A program made the translations under genes and the position numbers. 13,701 nucleotides of DNA, taken from positions 1 to 13,701 of the forward strand of contig JAOPWK010000314.1 of assembly GCA_025965735.1 (NCBI GenBank), read 5' to 3'. The notes beneath the pieces were generated by a model, which was not told where the DNA came from, did no database searches, and worked only from the letters and a program-made list of their open reading frames with translations. Positions within the stretch are counted from its first letter, which is position 1. The number at the start of each line of letters is the position of its first letter. This DNA is from Frankiales bacterium (GTDB taxonomy: Bacteria > Actinomycetota > Actinomycetes > Mycobacteriales > SCTD01). Shown piece by piece: positions 6,590-13,585 of this stretch.

Positions 6590-7422
6590 CCGTCCTGCTC
6601 GGCGTCGCCCACGGCTCCAAGGACCCGGCTTCGCAGGAGGGCGTCCAGGCGCTCCTGGCCCGGGCGGCGGCGCTCCGCCCGGGACTGCAGGTGCAGGCGG
6701 CGTACGTCGACAACGCGTCGCCCTCGGTCCGTCGCGCGCTGGAAGCGCTGGTGGGGCAGGGGGCGACGGACGTCGTCGTGCTGCCGCTGCTGCTCACCCC
6801 CGCCTCGCACAGCAAGACCGACGTCGCCGCGTCCGTGCAGGCCGGCCGGCTGGCGCACCCCGGCGTCCGGATCCGCTACGGCCGGCCGCTCGGCCCGCAC
6901 CCGACGCTCGTCGAGGTCCTGGCCCAGCGGCTCGCGGAGGCCGGCGCGCGGGAGGAGGACCCGGTGGTGCTGGTGGCCGGCGGCGCTCTGGATCCGGACG
7001 CCAACGCGCAGGTCGCCGCCACCGCCCGGCTGCTCTACGAGGGCCGGCCGTGGCCGAGCGTAGACATCGCCTTCGCCTCCACGGCGGGGCCGACCGTGGC
7101 CGAGGCGCTGGAACGCCTGCGGGCGCAGGGATCCGCGCGCGCGTCGATCGCGCGGTACTTCCTCGGTCCCGGCTTCCTGCCTCGGCTCGCGGAACGGCAG
7201 GCGCAGGGCGTCGAGGGACTGGACGTGGTCGTGTCCGCCCCGCTCGGCGTGACGGACGCGCTGGCCGATCTGGTGCTCCTGCGCCTGGACGAGGCCGTGC
7301 GGGGTGACCTGCGGATGAACTGCGACGTCTGCCTCTACCGGATCGCCATGCCCGGACGTGAGGACGCGGTCGGCGCGGTGCAGGAGCCGCACGACCACCC
7401 TGACGACCTCCTCGGCGACTGA
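6586..7422 (+). CDS. Sirohydrochlorin chelatase, CbiX/SirB family, with C-terminal MXCXXC motif
   Basis: The 278-residue cytoplasmic protein inserts a metal into sirohydrochlorin; ferrochelation to siroheme is expected from the operon. Two CbiX-like halves are visible. The first (1-115) has VAHGSKDP with H9 and LLLTPASHSKTD with H75, the likely metal-site histidines. The second (about 125-235) has VVLVAGGALDPDANAQ and ARYFLGPGFLPRLAERQA and lacks the catalytic His pattern. The tail holds M244-N-C246-D-V-C249, then a short acidic and His-bearing end (EPHDHPDD). MXCXXC is the motif described for the Fe-S-binding long CbiX of Bacillus megaterium, so a cluster is possible. The ATG overlaps the cysG stop, giving tight coupling. 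Cobalt insertion for B12 cannot be excluded, but no cobalamin genes are nearby. Confidence 0.88.
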   Translation: MTVLLGVAHGSKDPASQEGVQALLARAAALRPGLQVQAAYVDNASPSVRRALEALVGQGATDVVVLPLLLTPASHSKTDVAASVQAGRLAHPGVRIRYGRPLGPHPTLVEVLAQRLAEAGAREEDPVVLVAGGALDPDANAQVAATARLLYEGRPWPSVDIAFASTAGPTVAEALERLRAQGSARASIARYFLGPGFLPRLAERQAQGVEGLDVVVSAPLGVTDALADLVLLRLDEAVRGDLRMNCDVCLYRIAMPGREDAVGAVQEPHDHPDDLLGD

Positions 7423-7427
7423 CGCCC

Positions 7428-7443
7428 TCCCGCCGCAGCGGGA
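7428..7443 (+). terminator. Short hairpin after the sirB-like gene
   Basis: tcccgc and gcggga form a perfect 6-bp stem around CGCA, six bases after the chelatase stop. No T-run follows, so it may be a weak or Rho-assisted end of the sulfur operon. The next gene starts 20 nt later without a clear ribosome site. Confidence 0.3.
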
Positions 7444-7462
7444 TCTCTGCGATCCTGCGCGC

Positions 7463-9463
7463 ATGACGACGTACCTGGTCACCGGCGGCACGGGCTTCCT
7501 CGGCCGCCACCTGCTCGAGCGGCTGCTGCGTCGGCCGGACGCGAAGGTGTCCGTGCTGGTCCGGAAGGGCTCGCTGAGCCGGCTGCAGGCCGCCGCGCAG
7601 CGGCTCGAGGGCGGCGACCGCGTGCGCCCCGTCGTGGGCGACCTGTCGGTGGAGGGGCTGGGGCTCAGGGCGGCTGACCGCAAGCGGCTGCAGGGCGTCG
7701 CGCACGTCGTGCACCTGGCCGCCCTCTACGACATGACCGCCGACGACGAGAGCAACCGGCAGGTCAACGTCGAGGGCACGCGTCGGGTCGTCGAGCTGGC
7801 CAACGCCCTCGGCACCGGGTGCCTGCACCACGTGAGCTCGGTCGCCGTCGCGGGGGAGTTCCCCGGCACCTTCACCGAGGACATGTTCGACGCCGGGCAG
7901 GAGCTGCCCTCGCCGTACCACGCGACGAAGTACGAGGCGGAGCGCCTGGTGCGGCAGGAGGCGACGGTGCCGTGGCGGGTGTACCGGCCCGCCGTCGTGG
8001 TCGGCGACTCGCGCACGGGCGACATCGACAAGATCGACGGCCCGTACTACCTGATGAAGGCGCTGGCCGGCGTCGGGGACCTGCCCGGGGTCGCGCACCT
8101 CCCGCTCGTCGGTCCCGACCTCGGGGCGACCAACCTCGTGCCCGTCGACTACGTCGTGGACGCGATGGACGCGCTGATCCACGCGCCCGACCTGGACGGC
8201 CAGGCGTTCCACCTGGTGCACCCGCGGCCGCAGCCGCTGCTCGACGTCTACAACGCCCTCGCGGAGGCGGCGGGTGCGCCGAAGGTCGTGCTCGGCCTGC
8301 CCAAGGCGGTCTTCGCGCCGGTCGCGCTCGGGATGTCGCTCCTCGGGCGGCTGCCGGGCGTCATGGCCGCCCGCGACCTGTTCCTCGCGCGGCTGGGCAT
8401 CCCGCCGGAGGTCGTGCCGCACCTGACCTTCCCCACGACCTTCTCCGCGCAGCAGACCCGCCGCGTGCTGCACGAGCTGGGAGTGGCTGCGCCGCCGGAG
8501 CTCTCGACGTACGCCGGGGTCCTGTGGGAGCACTGGTCGCAGCACCTCGACCCGCTCAAGGCCCGTCGCCGCACCCCCGGCGGGATGCTCGCCGGCCGCA
8601 CGGTGGCGGTCACCGGTGCCTCGTCCGGCATCGGGCGCGAGGTGGCGCTGGCCGTGGCGCGCAAGGGCGGCATCCCGCTGCTGCTCGCCCGCCGCGTTGC
8701 CGAGCTGGAGGCGGTGCGCGACGAGATCGTGGCCGCCGGCGGTCAGGCCGACGTCTACTCCGTCGACCTGACCGACGCCGAGTCGATCGACGCCTGCGTC
8801 AAGCAGATGCTCAACGACCACGACGCGGTGGACATGCTGGTCAACAACGCCGGTCGGTCGATCCGCCGCTCGATCAAGCTGTCCTACGACCGGTTCCACG
8901 ACTTCGAGCGCACGATGCAGCTCAACTACTACGGGCCGGTGCGCCTGGTGCTCGCGCTGCTGCCGCACATGACCGAGCGACGTTTCGGCCACGTCGTGAA
9001 CATCAGCAGCATCGGCGTGCAGACCGGCCCCCCGCGCTTCTCCGCCTACGTCGCCAGCAAGGCGGCGCTGGACGCCTTCAGCCGGGTCGTGTCGAGCGAG
9101 CTGGTCACCGACGGCGTCAGCTTCACGACGATCCACATGCCGCTCGTGCGCACCCCGATGATCGCGCCGACGAAGATCTACGACGCCTTCCCGACGCTGT
9201 CGCCGCAGCAGGCGGCCGACATGGTCGTGCGGGCGCTCGAGGAGCAGCCCAAGCACATCGGGACCAAGCTCGGCACCACCGGCGCGGTGGCGCACGCCCT
9301 GGCGCCGAAGCTCGTGGACGCCCTGCTGCACACGGCGTACCACGTGTTCCCGGACTCCATCGCCGCCGGCGGGACCGACCGCAAGCCGACCGAGGCCGCG
9401 CCCGAGGCGCTGTCGCGCGGGGCGGCCGCCATGGTGCGGCTGCTGCCGGGCGTCCACTGGTAG
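7463..9463 (+). CDS. Fused double-SDR reductase, fatty acyl-CoA reductase-like (AcrA1 type)
   Basis: The 666-residue protein contains two dehydrogenase units. The N-terminal extended SDR of the acyl-reductase type (about 1-370) has the cofactor motif TGGTGFLG (7-14), S125/S126 in HHVSSVAVAG and the catalytic pair Y162/K166 in YHATK. A helical linker (about 280-370) is followed by a classical SDR (about 378-630). That part has TGASSGIG (384-391), NNAG (461-464), S515/S516 and Y529/K533 in YVASK. Both active sites look complete. Length and order match mycobacterial AcrA1 (Rv3391, 650 aa) and the large Marinobacter fatty acyl-CoA reductase. Reduction of long-chain acyl-CoA to aldehyde and alcohol is therefore likely by homology. 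The ATG at 7463 was chosen because it puts the nucleotide-binding motif at the N terminus as usual; upstream in-frame starts run into the previous gene. The stop overlaps the GNAT gene. Confidence 0.87.
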   Translation: MTTYLVTGGTGFLGRHLLERLLRRPDAKVSVLVRKGSLSRLQAAAQRLEGGDRVRPVVGDLSVEGLGLRAADRKRLQGVAHVVHLAALYDMTADDESNRQVNVEGTRRVVELANALGTGCLHHVSSVAVAGEFPGTFTEDMFDAGQELPSPYHATKYEAERLVRQEATVPWRVYRPAVVVGDSRTGDIDKIDGPYYLMKALAGVGDLPGVAHLPLVGPDLGATNLVPVDYVVDAMDALIHAPDLDGQAFHLVHPRPQPLLDVYNALAEAAGAPKVVLGLPKAVFAPVALGMSLLGRLPGVMAARDLFLARLGIPPEVVPHLTFPTTFSAQQTRRVLHELGVAAPPELSTYAGVLWEHWSQHLDPLKARRRTPGGMLAGRTVAVTGASSGIGREVALAVARKGGIPLLLARRVAELEAVRDEIVAAGGQADVYSVDLTDAESIDACVKQMLNDHDAVDMLVNNAGRSIRRSIKLSYDRFHDFERTMQLNYYGPVRLVLALLPHMTERRFGHVVNISSIGVQTGPPRFSAYVASKAALDAFSRVVSSELVTDGVSFTTIHMPLVRTPMIAPTKIYDAFPTLSPQQAADMVVRALEEQPKHIGTKLGTTGAVAHALAPKLVDALLHTAYHVFPDSIAAGGTDRKPTEAAPEALSRGAAAMVRLLPGVHW

Positions 9464-9870
9464 CCGTACGGGCAGCGCGACCGCACGAAGCCGCCGCGCT
9501 GCTCGACTTCTGGTCTCAAGCGGCGCACGGCGCCAGCGTCAGCGACGACCTCGACGGCGTGCAGCGGCTGCTGGACCGCGACCCCGCCGCGGTGCTGCTC
9601 GCGCACGACTGCCAGCAGCTCGTCGGCACCGTGGTCGCCGGCTTCGACGGCTGGCGCTGCCACCTCTACCGGCTCGCCGTGCTCCCCTCGGCTCGGCGGC
9701 AGGGCGTCGCACGGGCACTGCTGGCGGCGGCCGAGGAGCGCTTCCGCGTGCTCGGCGGACGGCGGGTGGACGCGATGGTGCTCGACGACAACGGCGGGGC
9801 GCACGCGCTGTGGGCAGCTGCCGGCTACACGTCGCAGCCGGAGTGGTCCCGCTGGGTGAAGCTGCTCTAG
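9457..9870 (+). CDS. GNAT-family N-acetyltransferase, start codon uncertain
   Basis: The roughly 137-residue frame has a GNAT fold. The N-terminal strand and helix VAVRAARPHEAAALLDFW are followed by a segment ASVSDDLDGVQRLLDRD. Strand LVGTVVAGFDG precedes motif A, YRLAVLPSARRQGVARALL, which contains the acetyl-CoA signature R-R-Q-G-V-A. Motif B-like DDNGGAHALWAAAGYTSQPEW ends the protein, given here as DDNGGAHALW and AAAGYTSQPEW. No ATG, GTG or TTG lies where the fold should begin. I place the start at CTG 9457, overlapping the SDR stop; GTA at 9460 would fit the homology best but is not a normal start. The first GTG, at 9559, would remove the first strand and helix. The substrate is unknown. 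TAG at 9868-9870 shares CTAG with the convergent gene. Confidence 0.68.
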   Translation: MVAVRAARPHEAAALLDFWSQAAHGASVSDDLDGVQRLLDRDPAAVLLAHDCQQLVGTVVAGFDGWRCHLYRLAVLPSARRQGVARALLAAAEERFRVLGGRRVDAMVLDDNGGAHALWAAAGYTSQPEWSRWVKLL

Positions 9871-10649
9871 TTGAGCGCGCGGGTGCCCTCGGGGAGCACG
9901 CCCCCGGCGACGATCTCGGCGGCGGCGTCCTGCAGCGCGGTCAGCGCCACGCGCTGCGTGAACGGCCCCGTCGACACCCGGGCGACGCCGAGCTCCTGCA
10001 GCTCGCGTGCCGGCAGCGACTTCCCGGGGACGCTGATGACGGTGAGGCGGTTCGGGCCGAGACCGTCTGCCAGCGTGGCGATCTCGTCGCGGGCGACGAC
10101 GCCTGGGACGAACACGACGGGGGCGCCGGCCTCGAGGTAGGCGCGGCCACGGCGCAGCGCCTCCTGCAGCACCTCGCCGCGGTCGGCGTCCGCGCCGGCG
10201 CGCACGAAGGCGTCCGTGCGGGCGTTCAGCACGAAGTCGATGCCGGCGCTGCGTCCGGCGGCGAGCACCGCCTCCACCGCGGCGACGGCCTCGTCCAGCG
10301 GCTTCATCTGGTCCTCGAGGTTGGCCCCGACGACGCCCGCCTCGATGGCGCGGGCAGCCGTGGAGCCTGCGTCGCCGTACCCGGCCTCGAAGTCCATCGT
10401 CACCGGTACGTCCACGGCTCGGGCGATGCGGCTGACCATGTCGAGGTGCAGCTCGAGCGGGATGTTCTCGCCGTCCTCGTAGCCGAAGGTGGAGGCGATG
10501 GAGTGGCTGGCGGTGGCCAGCGCCCTGACCCCGGGCGCCGCCGCGACGACCTGCGCGGAGACGACGTCCCACACGTTGGCCAGCACGAGGATCTCCGGCG
10601 CGGTGTGCAGGGCGAGCAGGGTGGTGGCCTTGTCGGCGAGGGAGGTCAT
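9867..10649 (-). CDS. Isocitrate lyase/phosphoenolpyruvate mutase family protein
   Basis: The 260-residue protein has the TIM-barrel fold of the ICL/PEPM superfamily, which makes or breaks C-C or P-C bonds next to a carboxylate with Mg2+. Visible motifs are LANVWDVVSAQ (24-33), the metal-binding MDFEAGYGD (85-93; family DxDTGYG), NLEDQ (110-114) and NARTDAF (142-148). The isocitrate lyase loop KKCGH is absent, so it is not a true isocitrate lyase. Lack of phosphonate genes nearby also argues against PEP mutase. A lyase on an oxaloacetate- or methylisocitrate-like acid is possible, but the substrate is not identified. The ATG at 10649 lies 16 nt after the P450 stop, so it is probably the last gene of the SDR-P450 unit. 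It ends tail to tail with the GNAT gene. Confidence 0.87.
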   Translation of the reverse strand: MTSLADKATTLLALHTAPEILVLANVWDVVSAQVVAAAPGVRALATASHSIASTFGYEDGENIPLELHLDMVSRIARAVDVPVTMDFEAGYGDAGSTAARAIEAGVVGANLEDQMKPLDEAVAAVEAVLAAGRSAGIDFVLNARTDAFVRAGADADRGEVLQEALRRGRAYLEAGAPVVFVPGVVARDEIATLADGLGPNRLTVISVPGKSLPARELQELGVARVSTGPFTQRVALTALQDAAAEIVAGGVLPEGTRALN

Positions 10650-10665
10650 CCGCCGACCCTAGGAG

Positions 10666-11973
10666 TCAACCGACGGCGACGCGACCGGTGCTGACCGGCA
10701 GGTGCTCCCAGCCCCGCAGCACCCTCGTGCGGGTCCGCCTCCCCCCGGGCGCCAGCGACAGGTCGGGGAAGCGGTCGAACAGCGTGCGCAGCCCGACCTC
10801 GCCCTCGAGGCGGGCGAGCGCCGCGCCCAGGCAGAAGTGCCGTCCGCCCGAGAAGGACAGGTGGTCACGCGAGTTCGCCCGGCCGACGTCGAACCGCGAC
10901 GGGTCCGGGAAGACGTGCGGATCGCGGTTGGCGCCGCCGAGCATCGTGACGACCAGGCCGCCGCGGGACACCCGCCGTCCGGCGAGCTCGGTGTCGCGTA
11001 CGGCGAACCGCGCGGTCAGCTGCACCGGCGACTCGTAGCGGAGCACCTCGTCGACGGCGTTCGCCCACAGGGACGGGTCCTCGCGCAGCCGGGCCAGCTC
11101 GTCGGGGTGCTCGAGCAGCAGGACGATGCCGCTGCCGAGCAGGTTGACCGTGGTCTCGAAGCCGGCCGCCAGCACGAGGCCGGCCACCGCCCGCAGCTCG
11201 GTGTCGTCGAGGCGCTGCCCCTCGTCCTCGAGCCGTACGAGCTGGCTGAGCAGGTCGTCGCCGGGCTCGCTGCGCAGCCGGTCCAGGTGGCCGCCGAGCC
11301 AGCCCTGGAACCCTCGTACGGCGTCGTCGACCTTCCTGAACTCCTGCCAGGTGAGGCCGACGTCCAGGCTGGGCGCGCCGTCGCGGCCGAAGCCGAGCAC
11401 CTTCTCGCGGTCCTCCGGCCGCACGCCGAGGATCTCCGTGATGACGGTGACGGGGAGCTGGCTGCAGTACGCCTCCACCAGCTCGGCGCGCGGCTGGCCC
11501 TCGAGCCGGTCGAGCAGCTCGTCGGCGATCACCTGCACGCGCCCGCGCAGCGCCTCGACCGCGCGAGCGGTGAAGACGCGCGAGACCAGGCGGCGGTACT
11601 TGGTGTGGTCCGGCGGCTCGACGACCAGCAGCGACGGCGGGTCGATGGGGCCGAGCGCCTGCGGGTCGCGTGCCCAGCGCATGACGGCGCCGAGGACCTT
11701 GGGCATCGCGTCCTCGTCCGGCCCGGCGCGGAAGTCATCGCTGCGCAGCACCTCGGTGACCACGCCGTGGTCGACGGTGAGGTGGCCGAGCCGTCCGGGG
11801 ACGAGCGACCCGCGCGCCCGGACCTGCTCGTACAGCGGGTAGGGGTCGGCGCGGTGCTGCGGGTCGATGACGAAGCGGGCCTGCAGGTCGCCGTGCCGGG
11901 CCGCACGCCGGATCGCGAGCCCGACGACGCCGTGCTGCACGCCCCAGCGGACCCGGCTCCTCAGGCTGCTCAC
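10666..11973 (-). CDS. Cytochrome P450
   Basis: The 435-residue soluble bacterial P450 is presumably served by a separate ferredoxin and reductase, neither of which is in the window. Motifs are C-helix H123xxxR127 (PPDHTKYRR), the I-helix oxygen-activation motif AGFETT (270-275), ExxR at 309-312 (EVLR), and the heme loop FSGGRHFCLG (374-383) with C381 as the iron ligand. All essential residues are present. The start is GTG at 11971-11973, with a strong GGAGG seven bases upstream on the coding strand; in-frame starts further out lack this. The substrate-recognition regions gave no family I can name; CYP140-like mycobacterial enzymes are a comparison to test. It follows an SDR by 79 nt and precedes an ICL/PEPM-family gene by 16 nt, suggesting an oxidative catabolic or tailoring route. 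Confidence 0.93.
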   Translation of the reverse strand: MSSLRSRVRWGVQHGVVGLAIRRAARHGDLQARFVIDPQHRADPYPLYEQVRARGSLVPGRLGHLTVDHGVVTEVLRSDDFRAGPDEDAMPKVLGAVMRWARDPQALGPIDPPSLLVVEPPDHTKYRRLVSRVFTARAVEALRGRVQVIADELLDRLEGQPRAELVEAYCSQLPVTVITEILGVRPEDREKVLGFGRDGAPSLDVGLTWQEFRKVDDAVRGFQGWLGGHLDRLRSEPGDDLLSQLVRLEDEGQRLDDTELRAVAGLVLAAGFETTVNLLGSGIVLLLEHPDELARLREDPSLWANAVDEVLRYESPVQLTARFAVRDTELAGRRVSRGGLVVTMLGGANRDPHVFPDPSRFDVGRANSRDHLSFSGGRHFCLGAALARLEGEVGLRTLFDRFPDLSLAPGGRRTRTRVLRGWEHLPVSTGRVAVG

Positions 11974-12052
11974 CGTGACACCTCCGTGTTCGCTCCGGAA
12001 GCGGTCGGCGCACCCGCTCCTGCGTCGCGGGGCACCAGCCCGCATCCTCCGC

Positions 12053-12829
12053 TCACGGCTGCTGCTCCGTCGGCCGGATGAGGATCTCGTTCACGGCCAT
12101 CCGCCGCGGACGCGTCACGACGTACGCGATCGCGTCGGCGATGTCCTCGGACTCCAGCCGCTCCATGTCGGCGAAGCGCTTCTTGATGCTCTCCAGCACC
12201 TCCGGCCGGTTGTGGCCGGCCAGCTCGGTGGAGACCGCACCCGGCTCGACGAGCGAAACACGGACGTGCCGCTGCGTGACCTCCTGGCGCAGCGACTCGC
12301 TGAACGCCCCGACGCCGAACTTCGTGAGGTTGTAGACGCCGCTGCCCTGACGGGCGACGCGGCCGGCGACGGAGCTGATGTTGACCACGTCGGCGACCTG
12401 GCGCGGGCCGTCCTGCGCGGCCTTCAGCAGGTGGGGGAGGGCGGCGTGCGTGCAGTACAGGAGGCCCATCAGGTTCAGGTCGACCATCCGCTGCCACTCC
12501 TCGACCGGCGCGCCCTCCACCGGTCCGAGCAGCATCACGCCGGCGTTGTTCACGAGCGTGTCCAGCCGGCCGAGCCGCTCCACCGTCTCGGCGACGGCGC
12601 GCTCGGCCTGCGCCTGGTCGGTGACATCGGCCTCGAGCACCAGCGCCCTGCCGCCGGCGCTCTCGATCTGCTCGACCAGCGCCTCGAGCCGGTCTCTGCG
12701 GCGGGCGGCGACGGCGACGGCCGCCCCGTGCTCGGCCAGCGCGAGGGCGGTGGCCTCGCCGATCCCGGAGCTGGCGCCGGTGACGAGGGCGACGGTGCTG
12801 TCGAGGCGGTGGGTCCGCGGCTGGGTCAT
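12053..12829 (-). CDS. Classical SDR family NAD(P)-dependent oxidoreductase
   Basis: The 258-residue protein matches the classical SDR length. The cofactor motif is TGASSGIG (17-24), followed by ARRRDR, where the basic residues favour NADP. ADVTD, NNAG (94-97), S152/S153 in ISSVAG and the catalytic Y166/K170 in YNLTK complete the set. The C terminus PRRMAVNEILIRPTEQQ is common in the clavaldehyde dehydrogenase-like subgroup. The ATG at 12827-12829 is chosen because it leaves the usual short N terminus; no strong ribosome site is seen before it. It is the first gene of the leftward SDR-P450-ICL/PEPM set and lies divergent from the SOS-box promoter region. Likely reactions are reduction of a ketone or aldehyde or oxidation of an alcohol; the substrate is unknown. 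Confidence 0.92.
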   Translation of the reverse strand: MTQPRTHRLDSTVALVTGASSGIGEATALALAEHGAAVAVAARRRDRLEALVEQIESAGGRALVLEADVTDQAQAERAVAETVERLGRLDTLVNNAGVMLLGPVEGAPVEEWQRMVDLNLMGLLYCTHAALPHLLKAAQDGPRQVADVVNISSVAGRVARQGSGVYNLTKFGVGAFSESLRQEVTQRHVRVSLVEPGAVSTELAGHNRPEVLESIKKRFADMERLESEDIADAIAYVVTRPRRMAVNEILIRPTEQQP

Positions 12830-12888
12830 GCCCGCAGGATGCCGTACGAGGTCAGCGTCCACAGCAGACCTCGACCCCACATCGACGG

Positions 12889-12920
12889 TTGACGGTCCTG
12901 TCGGAGGCAGGGTCTACTGT
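12889..12920 (+). promoter_or_regulatory. Putative promoter upstream of the SOS box
   Basis: TTGACG (12889-12894) and TACTGT (12915-12920) resemble -35 and -10 boxes, with a long 20-nt spacer. A start near 12927 would place the LexA box immediately downstream, a usual repressing position. The long spacer makes this tentative. Confidence 0.4.
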
Positions 12921-12929
12921 TCCTGTTGT

Positions 12930-12945
12930 TCGAACAGGCGTTCGA
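12930..12945. promoter_or_regulatory. LexA-binding SOS box
   Basis: TCGAACAGGCGTTCGA matches the mycobacterial SOS-box consensus TCGAAC-N4-GTTCGA at every defined base, and the inner 14 bases also fit CGAACRNRYGTTCG. The octamer gttcgaac occurs twice (12928-12935 and 12940-12947), giving a symmetrical 20-bp element. It lies between a putative promoter and the forward genes at 13159 and 13586, and is about 100 bp from the divergent SDR start. LexA repression with RecA-dependent induction is expected. Confidence 0.85.
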
Positions 12946-12987
12946 ACGATCTTCGGCGGGGCCTCGCGGACCCGTCGACGGGCGGAC

Positions 12988-13037
12988 TCCCGTCCGGCGG
13001 TGCAGGAGCCTCGACCCTCCCACGCCGCCGGACGGGA
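12988..13037 (+). repeat. Perfect 13-bp inverted repeat in the leader of the SOS-box gene
   Basis: tcccgtccggcgg (12988-13000) and ccgccggacggga (13025-13037) are exact complements. The stem extends inward by a G-U and a G-C pair, leaving a loop of about 20 nt. It is transcribed if the promoter at 12889-12920 is used. No T-run follows. It may act as a terminator-like attenuator, an RNA-stability element or a protein site; I cannot choose between these. Confidence 0.6.
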
Positions 13038-13114
13038 CCACCGGCCCGGGCGGCGCGTGGGGAAGCGCGTCGCCCGGACCGGCCCACCCGACGCCGCCTT
13101 CCCCCGGCACCCCG

Positions 13115-13134
13115 CGGGCAGCACCCGCTGCCCG
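13115..13134 (+). repeat. Perfect 8-bp hairpin just upstream of the DUF6504-like gene
   Basis: cgggcagc and gctgcccg pair perfectly around an ACCC loop, ending 9 nt before the strong ribosome site GGAGGAGGAG (13144-13153). It is the second structured element in the leader and might influence translation of the next gene. Otherwise the stretch 12946-13158 shows no gene I would support. Confidence 0.45.
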
Positions 13135-13158
13135 TACGGCCTGGGAGGAGGAGCGCGC

Positions 13159-13575
13159 GTGTCCCGTCTGCACACCGACGTCGTCGAGGTCGCGCGCCGC
13201 GACGACGAGCCGGCCCAGTTCCTGTGGCGCGGCCGGCTGTACGTCGTGCGCGAGGTGCTGGCGCGCTGGACCGAGTCCGGCGGCTGGTGGCGCAGCGCCG
13301 CCGTCCAGGCCGTCTCCTCCGGGGACGGGCAGGTCGACCCGCTCGCCCCGCTGGACACCGCCCCCATCCCGTCCTCGCCCAAGTGGGCGCAGCGCGCCTG
13401 GGGCGAGCCGGCCCCCGATGTGGGCGCCGCCGTGGCGCCGGCGTCCATCGACGACGGCGAGCAGGACTGGTTCCGGGTCGAGGCCGGCGCCGGGAGCTCG
13501 GCCGGCACCGGCGTCTACGACCTGTGCTTCCACTGGTCCACGGGCGGCTGGTCGCTCGCCCGGGTCCTGGACTGA
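13159..13575 (+). CDS. DUF6504-like protein, putative SOS-regulated
   Basis: The 138-residue protein has no known catalytic motif. It begins MSRLHTDVVEVARRDDEPAQ, then FLWRGRLYVVREVLARWTES and GGWWRSAAV. After a variable Pro/Ala-rich middle (about 50-98) come DWFRVEAG and a C-terminal GVYDLCFHWSTGGWSLARVLD, cited here as GVYDLC and GGWSLARVLD. The conserved pattern WRGR-Y-V-VL-W-GGWW plus RVEA-VYDL-W-RVLD matches my recollection of actinobacterial DUF6504, often encoded beside Y-family or DnaE-type polymerases. The start is GTG at 13159 with GGAGGAGGAG 5 nt upstream; the open frame continues to 12889 but would cross the SOS box and both hairpins. A perfect LexA box lies 214 bp upstream. The stop is 10 nt before the next ATG, so both genes are one operon. 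Molecular function is unknown. Confidence 0.72.
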   Translation: MSRLHTDVVEVARRDDEPAQFLWRGRLYVVREVLARWTESGGWWRSAAVQAVSSGDGQVDPLAPLDTAPIPSSPKWAQRAWGEPAPDVGAAVAPASIDDGEQDWFRVEAGAGSSAGTGVYDLCFHWSTGGWSLARVLD

Positions 13576-13585
13576 GGAGGACCTG

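Noticed and set aside
2185..7683. Very long open frame on the minus strand opposite ssuA to the chelatase gene
   Set aside because: It lies antisense to five well-supported genes and encodes low-complexity Arg/Ala/Gly/Pro-rich sequence with no family motif. High GC removes stop codons in shadow frames.
6794..9457. Long minus-strand open frame opposite the AcrA1-like gene
   Set aside because: It is rich in His/Arg/Asp and lacks domains. The forward strand has two intact SDR domains.
9867..10649. True isocitrate lyase or phosphoenolpyruvate mutase assignment
   Set aside because: The KKCGH loop of isocitrate lyase is absent and no phosphonate biosynthesis gene is nearby, so only the superfamily is claimed.
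12928..12947. Repeated gttcgaac resembling a tRNA T-loop
   Set aside because: No acceptor, D or anticodon arms can be formed around it; its symmetry and context fit a LexA site.
12889..13158. N-terminal extension of the DUF6504-like gene to an upstream in-frame start
   Set aside because: It would place the SOS box and both inverted repeats inside coding sequence. A strong ribosome site directly precedes GTG 13159.
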